A stretch of DNA of 47,816 nucleotides, from contig NZ_FORS01000015.1 in the NCBI RefSeq assembly GCF_900114065.1, forward strand, positions 1 to 47,816, given 5' to 3'. The DNA is from Stutzerimonas kunmingensis (GTDB lineage: Bacteria; Pseudomonadota; Gammaproteobacteria; Pseudomonadales; Pseudomonadaceae). Below, one piece after another: positions 23,701 to 31,708 of the stretch; position 1 is the stretch's first letter, and each line of letters begins with the position of its first letter. A model generated the notes under the pieces. The model made no database searches. It saw nothing but the letters and a program-made list of their open reading frames with translations, and was not told where the DNA came from. A program made the position numbers and the translations under genes.

Positions 23701-25479
23701 GTGCGTCAGCCGGGCCAGGCGCTCGTCGAGTACGCAGCAGACATCGACCCGCTCGCTGCAAGCCTGCAGACAATCGCTCAGTTCGAGAAGAAAGGCCTGC
23801 AATGCCTGGTGCTGGGTGCGCTCACTGATGTCGCTGAAGGTGCAGATGGCGCCCTGCAGCTCGCCGTCGCGGTAGATCGGCGCCACCCGGTATTCCACCG
23901 GCAGGCTGCTGCCGTCGACGCGGAAGAACAGTTCGTGCTCGACGTGGCGTGGTTCGCCGGTCGTGGCGGTGTGCTGGATCGGGCAGTCCTGCACCGGGTA
24001 GGGGCTGCCGTCCGGATGGCTGTGATGGATCACATGGTGCAGCTGGCGGCCTAGCACTTCCTCGCGGCTGGCGAAGCCCAGCAGGTTGAGGAAGGCATCG
24101 TTGCACAGGGTGACCATGCCGCCGCGGTCGATGGAGTAGAAACCTTCGTTGGCCGAATCCAGCAACAGGCGGGTGAAGGCTTCGCTCTCCAGCCGCTGCA
24201 TCTCCGAGCGCCGGCGGCTGTCGACGTCCTGGGCCACGCAGACCCAGTGCAGCAATTGTCCGTCGGCATCGTAGATCGGCGCGGCGCTGACCTGGAACCA
24301 TCGCGGCTGGCCATCGATGTCGCGCAGGGGCAGTTCGAGCTTGAACGGTAGTTGGCGTTGCAGCGCGGCCTGCCATTGTTCGGCCGTACGCTGGCGATCG
24401 TTCGAGGAGACCGCGACAAGCCAGCCGTCGCCACGTGATTGCTGCTCGTCCAGGCCGGTGAATTCGCACCAGTAGCTGTTGCAATAGCTCAGGCTGCCAT
24501 CGGCATCGCATTGCCAGACCACCTGTGGGCTGAGGTCGACCAGCGTGCGGTAGCGCTCCTCCATTTCCCGGGCGAAGCTCTGCTGCAGACGCGCTTCGGT
24601 CAAATCGCGGAGGATTTTGACGAAGCCCTGCGGCTTGCCGTCGTGCAAAAGCGGGGTAAGCACTCCACTGGCCCAGAAGCGGGAACCGTCCTTGCGCTGG
24701 TGCCAGCGCTCATCGATGGCGCTGCCTTTCTCTCGCGCCGTGCGCATTTCCTGCTCAGGGGCGTGTTGTACGCAATCCTCTTCGGTGAAGATGCGGGCGA
24801 GCGGCTGGCCAATCATCTCTTTGGCAGTCCAGCCGAGCATGCGCTGCGCACCGCTGTTCCAGCTGGTGATGCACCCGCGCGGGTCGCTGGCGAGAATGGC
24901 GTAGTCCTGGGCGCTGTCGATGATCTGGCGGCTGCGCGCGTCTTCGCCGCGTAAACGCCGCAGTTCCAGCAGCGCCATGACCTGGCGTGCCACGGCCTGC
25001 AGCTGCGCGCCCTGACGCGGCGAGAGCTCGCGTGGCTGGCGGTCGCAGACGCATAGCGTACCCAGCGGCAGGCCATCGTCGTCGCGCAGGATAGCCGCGG
25101 CATAGAAGCGAGCGGGCTCGCCTGCGGCGAGACGTGGCATTTCCACGGGTGCGCTGAGCTCGCTGCCGTGCCTGGTGATCAGCGGCTCGGATTGCAGGAT
25201 CGCGCGGGCACAGAGCGAGCGCGCGAGCGGAACGGGCTCGCGCTGGAGCGCGAAGGCGCCCTTGCAGTACTGGTATTGGTCATCGATGAAATGGATCGCC
25301 GCCGCCGGACAGGCACAGAGGTCCGCAGCCATGGCGGCAAGCTCATCCAGCTCCGCGTCGCACGAGGCGTCGAGCGCGGCATAACGAGCCAATGCGATCA
25401 GCCGTTCAGCTTCATTCCAGGTCGCTGTGAGGGCGCTGTGTTCGGCGTTCAAGGTGTCCTGCTCGGCTATCCATGGCAC
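20743..25479 (-). CDS. Multi-PAS/GAF soluble hybrid sensor histidine kinase
   Basis: 1578 residues, with no signal peptide or membrane segment. Approximate domains: GAF 28-172, PAS 181-296, PAS 306-423, PAS/PAC 430-555, GAF 560-715, PAS 722-845, GAF 865-1020, PAS 1030-1155, coiled coil 1155-1205, histidine phosphoacceptor with His1217 (GGLAHDFNNML), HATPase with N-box Asn1331 and G-boxes DNGSGM (1371-1376) and GTGLGLSM (1397-1404), then a receiver domain with phosphoacceptor Asp1509 (LLVTDFG) and Lys1559. It should autophosphorylate on cues sensed in the cytoplasm and pass phosphate to its own receiver. No cognate regulator gene is adjacent. The only early in-frame start is the GTG at 25477-25479, which has a weak ribosome binding site, so the true start is uncertain. 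Confidence 0.93.
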   Translation of the reverse strand: MPWIAEQDTLNAEHSALTATWNEAERLIALARYAALDASCDAELDELAAMAADLCACPAAAIHFIDDQYQYCKGAFALQREPVPLARSLCARAILQSEPLITRHGSELSAPVEMPRLAAGEPARFYAAAILRDDDGLPLGTLCVCDRQPRELSPRQGAQLQAVARQVMALLELRRLRGEDARSRQIIDSAQDYAILASDPRGCITSWNSGAQRMLGWTAKEMIGQPLARIFTEEDCVQHAPEQEMRTAREKGSAIDERWHQRKDGSRFWASGVLTPLLHDGKPQGFVKILRDLTEARLQQSFAREMEERYRTLVDLSPQVVWQCDADGSLSYCNSYWCEFTGLDEQQSRGDGWLVAVSSNDRQRTAEQWQAALQRQLPFKLELPLRDIDGQPRWFQVSAAPIYDADGQLLHWVCVAQDVDSRRRSEMQRLESEAFTRLLLDSANEGFYSIDRGGMVTLCNDAFLNLLGFASREEVLGRQLHHVIHHSHPDGSPYPVQDCPIQHTATTGEPRHVEHELFFRVDGSSLPVEYRVAPIYRDGELQGAICTFSDISERTQHQALQAFLLELSDCLQACSERVDVCCVLDERLARLTHCDCIAWGTVKDGTLTVKQEWLAADAPSRIGRHGLEADAAGFIDRLPDENLVVLEEDTSGSDSLLQHLAARSVLFTELPGVESGTQPALLMFVRSQPLPWSPDDIGLAREVLERIRAAAERMRASKALREAEQRISLANEIASIGVWEYRDSHHSLHWDAQLKAMAGLAPDEPGLGVHEILARIHPDDRSVLLKALGETLAGRGDGEFQLDYRIFDTRIGEFVWLANRGRRLVDSSGMVRILGTARNITAERNAAERMLRMNEMLEEQIKDRQQAEQRQTALIELGDLLREQHDSQTIAHAAVSVIGRTIGVSRVLFASVNAPSQSATIERYWSDGSSDSSSEVVHFADYGDFFYDLQENELVVIEDVLHDARTASHAENFAESQIRSIVCVPLFEQGRISAVMMLLEEQPRGWLDDDISFIREVADRAWTADERMRAERALRESEEQFRTLADNMSQFAWMADPSGHIYWYNKRWYDYTGTTDEAMRALGWRTVNHPDHHERVSASMKRAFAIGSIWEETFPLRGKDGKYRWFLSRALPIRDDFGQVTHWFGTNTDVTAQVAAEEALRELNDSLERRVAERTRELAAINSRLHIEMAERERAEEALRHAQKMEAIGQLTGGLAHDFNNMLTGVLGALDLIQRRVAGGNTGDLDRYIDAATTSANRAAALTHRLLAFARRQSLDPKPVDVNLLVVSMEDMLRRTMGEHIRLEVELQADAWLAYTDGHQLENALLNLVINARDAMPDGGRLGVNTRNVRIQQRQPDAPEPGDYVVLSVTDNGSGMSAQTIAKAFDPFFTTKPIGQGTGLGLSMVYGFAKQTGGHVRIDSTLGEGTQVILYLPRNEAQDELLPAASQSTEVPSATNGEIVLVVEDEAAVRMLVVEVLQELGYQVLEAVDANGALPYLHGDQRLDLLVTDFGLPGLNGRQLVESARQHRPELKVLFITGYVPDDEMRNDFLAPGMDILAKPFSIDILAARIRRLIDGRD

Positions 25480-25643
25480 TGAGTAATTCAGACGGGTCTG
25501 TCAGTCGACCACCCTTCAGCGGCGGGTGTGTCGAGCGGTCAGCAAAAGACTACGCCGAGCCTGCTTGGTTCAGGCAGAAGGCGACGAAACTCCCGACGAA
25601 CGGAACGCCTCGCGAGTGCCCGCACCGGGTCGTCAGCGTTGCA

Positions 25644-27248
25644 CTAACGCGCCGCGTCCAGCGCCCTGAGGAGCGCGGCATCGCGCTGGTAAATGTCCGG
25701 GCGATAGCGCAGCTGGCCGGTGTCGTCGACGGCCGCGGTCCAGTAGGCCATCAGGATCGGCGTGCGGCGCGCCAGGCGGTACTCGTGGGTCTTGCCGTTC
25801 TGCAGCAGTCTGGCGACGGTCTCGCGCTCGTCTTCGTCGAGTAGCAGGTCGACCAGCTGCAGCGCCCCTTCGACGCGCACGCAGCCGGAGCTGAGGGCAC
25901 GCTCGCTGAGATCGAACAGCGGCTTGCTCGGCGTATCGTGCAGGTACACCGAGAACGGGTTGGCGAAGCGGATTGCCACCTGTCCGAGCGGATTGGCCGG
26001 ACCTGCCTCCTGGCGCAGCATGATGTTGCGCGGTGCATGCCAGTCGATGCTGGCCGGGTCCAGGTCGTTGCCCTGGGCATCGAGCACGCGCATCCCGTGA
26101 CGCGCGAGGTAGCCGGCGTCCTCGCGGATCAACGGCAGCTTGTCCTGCTGCAGGATGGTCGGAGGTACGGTCCAGGTGGGGTTAAGCGTGAGTCGGGTGA
26201 TCTGCGATTTCAGCGGCGGCGTCTGCCGCGCCTGGCGGCCGACCTGGGTGCGTGTCTGCCAGAACGGGCAGCTGTCGCGGTAGTAGATCAGCCGTGCGCC
26301 GGCGATATCCACCAGCAGCGATTGCGGCTCAAGGTCACGGCTGATCCAGCGCAGGCGCTCCAGATTGAGACGCACCTGATCGAGACGGCTGGCCGGGCTG
26401 ACGTTCAATGCAGCCAGAGTGCCGGCGCCGATCACGCCGTCGGCTTCCAGACCATGTCGCGTCTGAAAGCGGCGCACCGCCTCGACCAGCTCGTCGTCGT
26501 AGCGCGGCTCCAGCGCCGCCGTACTGGCGGCGCCGGCGAGCAGCATTTCGCGCAGCAGCGGCACACGTTCATCGCTCATTCCGGGTCGCAGCGTCGTGCC
26601 GTCCGGCAATGGCCGCCAGGCGGGCAGCGGCGCCAGGCGCAACCGCGCATAGGCGGCGCGCAAGTCGCGGTACAGCGCAAGGGCCGGGCGGGCGCGCTCG
26701 AAGGCCTGCGGCAGATCGGTAAGGCCCTGCACGGCGATCTGCAGCAATTGCTGGCTATCGTCGCGCTCCGTGGCGTCGGGGCTGCGCCAGATCGGCTCGA
26801 CATCGGCCTGGCGCAGGCGACCACGGGCCAGATGGTGCAGCGCTTCCAGATAGGCGTGGCTGGTGAGAATGTCAGCGCATTCGCGATGCAGCGGCGCGGT
26901 CGACGACTGATAGAGCTGCTCGCGTATGCGCGCCGGCTGATATTGCGCCGGGTCCAGGCCGTCATCGGCCAGTTGCGCGAGCTGCTGCAGCAAGCCGTCG
27001 AGCGTCGCATAGGAATTCCACACCGGCTGGTGATGCACGGCTGCATAGAATGCCGACAGGCGCTGCAGCGCATCTGGTTCCAGCCTGTCCGGGATCGCCG
27101 TGCAGCGCTCTGGCAGGTTCGTCAGCGCGGTTTCGAGCGGCGTCGGCGGCGCGACGAGCGGCTCTGCCAAGGCCGCGAGCGGGGCGAGGCAGAGCCAGAC
27201 GGCAAGACGAAATGCACATTTTTTGAACAATTTATCGCTCCAGGCCAT
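25644..27248 (-). CDS. L,D-transpeptidase with peptidoglycan-binding domain (YcbB-like)
   Basis: A periplasmic L,D-transpeptidase of about 534 residues that makes 3-3 peptidoglycan cross-links. A signal peptide (AFRLAVWLCLAPLAALA, about 12-28) is followed by a helical scaffold, a PG_binding_1 domain (about 222-285, with VEAVRRFQTRHGLEADGVIG), and a YkuD catalytic domain. The YkuD domain has His437 in VYLHDTP and Cys456 in SSGCVRVE. This is the YcbB/LdtD arrangement. I chose the ATG at 27246-27248 because it puts the signal peptide at the N-terminus. The ATG at 27305 is an alternative, and the rest of the open frame to 27575 is unlikely coding. It is divergent from a second transpeptidase of another family. 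Confidence 0.9.
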   Translation of the reverse strand: MAWSDKLFKKCAFRLAVWLCLAPLAALAEPLVAPPTPLETALTNLPERCTAIPDRLEPDALQRLSAFYAAVHHQPVWNSYATLDGLLQQLAQLADDGLDPAQYQPARIREQLYQSSTAPLHRECADILTSHAYLEALHHLARGRLRQADVEPIWRSPDATERDDSQQLLQIAVQGLTDLPQAFERARPALALYRDLRAAYARLRLAPLPAWRPLPDGTTLRPGMSDERVPLLREMLLAGAASTAALEPRYDDELVEAVRRFQTRHGLEADGVIGAGTLAALNVSPASRLDQVRLNLERLRWISRDLEPQSLLVDIAGARLIYYRDSCPFWQTRTQVGRQARQTPPLKSQITRLTLNPTWTVPPTILQQDKLPLIREDAGYLARHGMRVLDAQGNDLDPASIDWHAPRNIMLRQEAGPANPLGQVAIRFANPFSVYLHDTPSKPLFDLSERALSSGCVRVEGALQLVDLLLDEDERETVARLLQNGKTHEYRLARRTPILMAYWTAAVDDTGQLRYRPDIYQRDAALLRALDAAR

Positions 27249-27457
27249 TCCCGTGACTGCTAGACTGCGCGCCTGTAGGGCCGCCGTTCCGGTGTCTGCC
27301 GGCATTCTTTCGGGCCCATAAAAACATATCCTGCCGGGCATTGGGCGCACGTTCGTCCCGCTCGGCTTCGTTGCGCTGCTGCTGTGTTCGGCAGCGAGTA
27401 TGCGGCGCCGGCCAGACAGGAAGTCGTCAGGCCGGGCCCGACGAGGTTGCTTGCTCG

Positions 27458-28171
27458 ATGATGTCCATGCTTCGACGTGCCTGCCTGGCGGCGGGACTTT
27501 TCGTTCTCGCTTCGCCTGTCTGGGCGGCCGGTGCAACCTATCAGCCGATGGCCGACAGCCTGGCTCGATTGGCACCCACGCTCGATCGCGAGGTTCTGAC
27601 CCACGCCGTCGCGGCCATGCAATGCGCCGTCAACAATGGTGCGAGCGCTGCCCAGCGTCTGGCGGTGATTGATTTCTCGCTGCCCTCCAGCAAGCGACGG
27701 CTGTGGATCTTCGATCTGGAAAAGGAAGAGTTGCTGCTCGAGGACCTGGTCGCCCATGGCCAGAAGTCCGGCGACAACCACGCCACGCAATTCTCCAATA
27801 CGGTTGGCAGTCACCAGTCCAGCATCGGTCTGTTCCGCACCGCCGAAAGCTACAGCGGCAAGCATGGCTACTCGCTGCGCATGGACGGACTGGAGCCGGG
27901 AATCAATGACCGCGCCCGCGAGCGCGCCATCGTCATCCACCCGGCGGCTTACGTGAATCCTTCCTGGATCGCCACCCAGGGCCGCATCGGCCGCAGCCAG
28001 GGCTGCCCGGCGGTACGGCCTGAGGTGGCGCGGATGGTGGTCGATAGCCTCAAGGGCGGCCAGTTCATGTTCTCCTGGTACCCCGACCAGCAATGGCTGC
28101 AATCCTCGGCGTATCTCAACTGCAAGCCCAACCAGGTGGCGACCATTCTCGCTGCACGTTCTGGCGGCTGA
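27458..28171 (+). CDS. Murein L,D-transpeptidase, YkuD_2-type catalytic domain
   Basis: A 237-residue exported protein. The signal peptide is MMSMLRRACLAAGLFVLASP then VWA. Family-specific segments are QKSGDNHATQFSNTVGSHQS, SYSGKHGYSLRMDGLEPGIN and the catalytic motif IGRSQGCPAVRPE with Cys183, plus His161 in IVIHPAAYV. This YkuD_2 (DUF4215/YkuD-like) group has a different fold context from the YcbB-type enzyme encoded divergently. Two ATGs (27458, 27461) are equivalent. A GAGG lies about 11 nt upstream. It probably modifies peptidoglycan or anchors proteins to it. The precise reaction is unproven. Confidence 0.85.
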   Translation: MMSMLRRACLAAGLFVLASPVWAAGATYQPMADSLARLAPTLDREVLTHAVAAMQCAVNNGASAAQRLAVIDFSLPSSKRRLWIFDLEKEELLLEDLVAHGQKSGDNHATQFSNTVGSHQSSIGLFRTAESYSGKHGYSLRMDGLEPGINDRARERAIVIHPAAYVNPSWIATQGRIGRSQGCPAVRPEVARMVVDSLKGGQFMFSWYPDQQWLQSSAYLNCKPNQVATILAARSGG

Positions 28172-28253
28172 TGCAGCATTCGAATCGTCGCAAGGGTCGG
28201 CGTCATCGGCGCGACTGCGGGCGCTGATGCAGGTGCGGTCCGAGCTGGCGTAG

Positions 28254-28317
28254 GGTGGATCACGCTTCACCGATCCACCGGACGGAGTTGTGGTGGATGT
28301 AAAAAGCGACATCCACC
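28254..28317. repeat. Tandem hairpin (REP-like) element between convergent genes
   Basis: Two adjacent stems share the same arm. The first is GGTGGATC...GATCCACC at 28254-28279. The second is GGTGGATGT...ACATCCACC at 28292-28317, with loop AAAAAGCG. The whole block is also an imperfect palindrome (GGGTGGAT ... ATCCACCCT). Such GGGTGGAT repeats are familiar in intergenic regions of P. stutzeri-type genomes. Here the element may double as a transcription end for the transpeptidase and gspE-like genes. Confidence 0.7.
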
Positions 28318-28340
28318 CTGCAAACGCCTCGAGCCTCCGG

Positions 28341-30125
28341 CTATTTCTGCTCGCTCTGCGGCGTCACCCGCAGCACTTCTTCCACGGTGGTGAGGCCGGC
28401 GGCGATCTTCTGGGCGCCTGAGAGGCGCAGGCTGCGCATGCCATCCTTGAAGGCCTGGCGGCGCAGGGCGACGATGTCGGTGTCGGCGGTGATCAGCGGC
28501 TTGATCGCGTCGTTCAGCAGCATGATCTCGTAGACCCCGGCGCGACCGCGGAAACCGGTGTCGCGGCATTCCAGGCAGCCTACCGCCCGTTGCGCGGTGG
28601 TCGGCAGCGGGGCGTTCCAGGGTTTGGTCAATGCGCTCCAGTCGTCTGCATCCAGCTGCATCGGCGCCTTGCAGTGCGGGCACAGCGTGCGCACCAGGCG
28701 CTGGGCCATGACGCCGAGCAGTGTGGCCTTAAGCAGGTAGTGCGGCACGCCCAGTTCCAGCAGGCGGGTGATCGCGCTGGGGGCATCGTTGGTGTGTAGG
28801 GTGGAGAGCACCAGGTGGCCGGTCAGTGCGGCCTGGATGGCCATCTCGGCGGTTTCCAGATCGCGGATCTCGCCGACCATGATGATGTCCGGGTCCTGAC
28901 GCATCAGTGCGCGCACGCCGCTGGCGAAGGTCAGGTCGATGTTGTGCTGCACCTGCATCTGGTTGAAGGCGCCCTCGATCATCTCGATCGGGTCCTCAAT
29001 GGTGCAGACGTTCACCTCCGGCGTCGCCAGCTGCTTGAGCGTGGTGTACAGCGTGGTGGTCTTGCCCGAGCCGGTCGGCCCGGTGACGAGGATGATGCCG
29101 TTGGGCTGGCTCGTCATGCTCTGCCAGCGGCGCAGGTCGTCGGCGGAAAAGCCCAGCTGGTCGAAGCCCTTGAGCAGCACTTCGGGGTCGAAGATACGCA
29201 TCACCATCTTCTCGCCGAATGCCGTTGGCAGCGTCGACAGGCGCAGCTCGACTTCGCCGCCTTCCGGCGTCTTGGTCTTGACCCGGCCATCCTGCGGTTT
29301 GCGCTTCTCGGCGACGTTCATCCGGCCGAGAGACTTTAGTCGGCTGACCACCGCCATCGTCACCTGCGGCGGAAACTGGTAGACGTTGTGCAGCACGCCG
29401 TCGATGCGAAAGCGTACCGAGCCCTGCTCGCGACGCGGCTCGATGTGGATGTCGCTGGCGCGCTGCTGAAAGGCGTACTGGAACAGCCAGTCGACGATGT
29501 TGACGATGTGCGAGTCGTTGGCGTCCGGTTCCTGATCACTGGCGCCGAGGTTGAGCAGCTGCTCGAAATTGCCGACGCCGCTGATTTTCTGATCGGTGCC
29601 GCTGGCGCCGCTGACCGACTTCGCCAGGCGGTAGAACTCGACGGTGAAGCGCTGAATGTCGCTCGGGTTGGCCACCACGCGCTTGATCGGGCGTTTGAGC
29701 ACGTGGGTCAGGTTGGCTTCCCAGCCCTGCACGAAGGGCTGGCTGCTTGCGATGGTGACGGCGCTGCTGTCCACCGCCACTGCGAGGATGCTGTGGCGCT
29801 GGGCGAAGGCGTAGGACATCAGTGGGGTGACGGCGGCGACGTCGATCTTCAGCGGGTCGATGCGCAGATACGGCTGACCGGCGCGTTCCGCCAGCCAGAC
29901 GGTCAGTGTTTCCAGATCGAGCTTCTTGCCCGGCCGCTGCAGATCATCAAGCTGCTGCGCGGCGAGGAATTCCAGCGGATGTTGCTGGTTGGCCACCGCG
30001 CTGCGGCGGACCGTCAGGCATTGTTCGGCGCTGTCCTGCGCGACCCGCCCCTGGGCGACCAGCTCGCGCAACAGATCGGCGAGATCGAGAGGGCGGTCCT
30101 GGGAGGGCGAGTTCAGCACGGACAT
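28341..30125 (-). CDS. GspE/PilB-type secretion ATPase, orphan
   Basis: A 594-residue cytoplasmic hexameric ATPase of the type II secretion / type IV pilus family. An N-terminal MshEN-like domain covers about 70-165. Then come SDIHIEPRREQGSVRFRIDG (N2 domain), Walker A GPTGSGKTT (349-357), the Asp box TIEDPIE, Walker B DPDIIMVGE (411-419), the His box HLVLSTLHTND, and a tetracysteine zinc site (Cys482, 485, 517, 520). I chose the ATG at 30123-30125, which follows AAGGA. No other gsp or pil gene is adjacent, so the partner machinery must be encoded elsewhere. It could be a PilB-like, MSHA-like or Xcp-like motor. Confidence 0.92.
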   Translation of the reverse strand: MSVLNSPSQDRPLDLADLLRELVAQGRVAQDSAEQCLTVRRSAVANQQHPLEFLAAQQLDDLQRPGKKLDLETLTVWLAERAGQPYLRIDPLKIDVAAVTPLMSYAFAQRHSILAVAVDSSAVTIASSQPFVQGWEANLTHVLKRPIKRVVANPSDIQRFTVEFYRLAKSVSGASGTDQKISGVGNFEQLLNLGASDQEPDANDSHIVNIVDWLFQYAFQQRASDIHIEPRREQGSVRFRIDGVLHNVYQFPPQVTMAVVSRLKSLGRMNVAEKRKPQDGRVKTKTPEGGEVELRLSTLPTAFGEKMVMRIFDPEVLLKGFDQLGFSADDLRRWQSMTSQPNGIILVTGPTGSGKTTTLYTTLKQLATPEVNVCTIEDPIEMIEGAFNQMQVQHNIDLTFASGVRALMRQDPDIIMVGEIRDLETAEMAIQAALTGHLVLSTLHTNDAPSAITRLLELGVPHYLLKATLLGVMAQRLVRTLCPHCKAPMQLDADDWSALTKPWNAPLPTTAQRAVGCLECRDTGFRGRAGVYEIMLLNDAIKPLITADTDIVALRRQAFKDGMRSLRLSGAQKIAAGLTTVEEVLRVTPQSEQK

Positions 30126-30171
30126 GGGATTCCTTCGACGCAACGGCGGGAAAAGCCAAGCTTGCCGCTAA

Positions 30172-30198
30172 AGCCCCGGCGTTGTCTGCCGCCGGGGT
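30172..30198 (-). terminator. Terminator of the CYTH-CHAD gene
   Basis: An eight-base GC-rich stem CCCCGGCG / CGCCGGGG with an eight-base loop, followed on the minus strand by CTTTAG. It lies about 33 nt after the CYTH-CHAD stop and before the gspE-like gene on the same strand. Confidence 0.7.
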
Positions 30199-30230
30199 TC
30201 AACTTTGAGCAACTTGCGCCGTCTGGGACG

Positions 30231-31595
30231 CTATTTCTCCAGCTGCTTCCAGGCCTTGAGCGTCCAGACCAGGTGCGCCTGCTCGACGCGCATTTCCAGC
30301 GCTTGCTCGTCGATGGGCTGGCGGGCCAGTTCATGCAGCTTGGCCAGCTCGCCGTACAGTCGATCGACTTCCGGCAACTCCAGCACGCTGCGGGCCAGAT
30401 GCAGCCAGACCAGCAGGCGCTCCATGCGCGGGCTCTGTTCGGCGAGGTCTTCGGGTTGTTGCTGGTAGCGCGGCAGTTGCAGGGCCTTGGCTTCTTCCGC
30501 CAGCAGATGCAGCAGCCACTTGCCCAGCTCGGCAGCGCCCTGGCGATCGCCGCGCGCACTGCGGCCTTCGGTCCAGCTGCGCTGCAGCAGCCAGAGCGAG
30601 GCTTTCAGCGACAGCAGGCCCCAGCGGGTCTGGCCCAGTTCCTCGGCGAACTGCACTGGTGCGGCCTTGCGCACGCCTTCATCGTCCTGGCCGGCTTCGA
30701 CCCGTGGGCGCCAGTCCTGGATCAGCGCGTCGAGCAGTTCACGCAGCTCACGACTGCTGGCGCGCGGGGCGGCCTGGCCGAGGCTGCCGAGCAGGGCGCG
30801 CAGCTCGATCAGCTGCTGCAGCCAGTCACTCAGCAGTTTCCAGCGGCCATTGAAGCGGTACTGCTCAGCCAGACGCTGGCTGTTGCCCAGCAGCTGCCAG
30901 CCGAGGGCTACCACCGCGTCGTCCAGCGGCATCGTAGCGTCGAGTGCCGGCGCCGGCAGCTGCAGGTTGTAGCCATCGGCGTCATGCAGGCGATAGCCGC
31001 GCTCGGCCTTGCTGATGTCGCAGGGCATCAGCGGCAGGTCGGCGGCCAGCTCGGCCGCCAATTCCAGCAGCGCTTCCGGATCGCCCTGGCGCAGCTCGAG
31101 CTCCAGCTCGCAGATTTCCTCGGACTGCTTGCCGGCCTTGACCTGGCCCAGATCCAGCGCCGCCTCGATCACCACCTTGGTCTTGCCGCGGCCCCAGGCA
31201 ATTTCGGCTTTCTCGCGCACGAAGTCGGTGGTGAAGATCGGCTTGAGGCTTTTCTTGTCCAGCTCGGCGAGGCTGGCCGGCCAGCAGTCGTCGTCAAGCT
31301 TCTTGGTGTCGAGCTTGGCCTTGTCCAGATACCAGTCCCACTCGTTGCGCTCGGAAAGCCCGGCGACGCTCTGGCCGCGGCTTTTCAGGGTCTGGATGAA
31401 TTGCTCGCCGTCGCGGCGCAGGCGCAGCGCGACGCGGGCCTGGGCGAGGGCGCGCTCGGCGGTGTCGTAATACTGGTTGAACAGCTCATGGCGCGACCAG
31501 CCACTCTTGTTGCGCTTCTTCAGCAGCGGATGATCGCGCAGGGCGAGCAGGGTTTCGCGGCTGGCGCGTAGCTTGATTTCGGTTTCTTTCTGCAT
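30231..31595 (-). CDS. CYTH and CHAD domain protein (putative inorganic triphosphatase)
   Basis: A 454-residue cytoplasmic protein. The CYTH domain (about 1-205) starts with the ExExK signature ETEIKL (Glu4, Glu6, Lys8) and contains RVALRLRRDGEQFIQTLKS. The helical, His/Arg-rich CHAD domain covers about 215-454. The layout is that of E. coli YgiF, a triphosphatase acting on inorganic tripolyphosphate, and CHAD domains are associated with polyphosphate. I took the ATG at 31593-31595 so that the ExExK motif is N-terminal. It is divergent from the DUF47-Pit phosphate genes 113 nt away, which fits a shared phosphate/polyphosphate theme (inference). Confidence 0.9.
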   Translation of the reverse strand: MQKETEIKLRASRETLLALRDHPLLKKRNKSGWSRHELFNQYYDTAERALAQARVALRLRRDGEQFIQTLKSRGQSVAGLSERNEWDWYLDKAKLDTKKLDDDCWPASLAELDKKSLKPIFTTDFVREKAEIAWGRGKTKVVIEAALDLGQVKAGKQSEEICELELELRQGDPEALLELAAELAADLPLMPCDISKAERGYRLHDADGYNLQLPAPALDATMPLDDAVVALGWQLLGNSQRLAEQYRFNGRWKLLSDWLQQLIELRALLGSLGQAAPRASSRELRELLDALIQDWRPRVEAGQDDEGVRKAAPVQFAEELGQTRWGLLSLKASLWLLQRSWTEGRSARGDRQGAAELGKWLLHLLAEEAKALQLPRYQQQPEDLAEQSPRMERLLVWLHLARSVLELPEVDRLYGELAKLHELARQPIDEQALEMRVEQAHLVWTLKAWKQLEK

Positions 31596-31708
31596 GGTGC
31601 CGACTGGGTGCCTATGATGTGTGGATGTTGCAGCCTGATGACGCACGGTAGCAGGCGTGATGGCCTGTCCGTATACTTGCCGCCTCTTTCAAGCCGGGGC
31701 TTTACCCT

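Noticed and set aside
29388..31571. A 727-codon plus-strand frame opposite the gspE-like and CYTH-CHAD genes
   Set aside because: It spans two genuine minus-strand genes and their terminator, and its sequence is low-complexity Gln/Leu/Ala typical of antisense frames.
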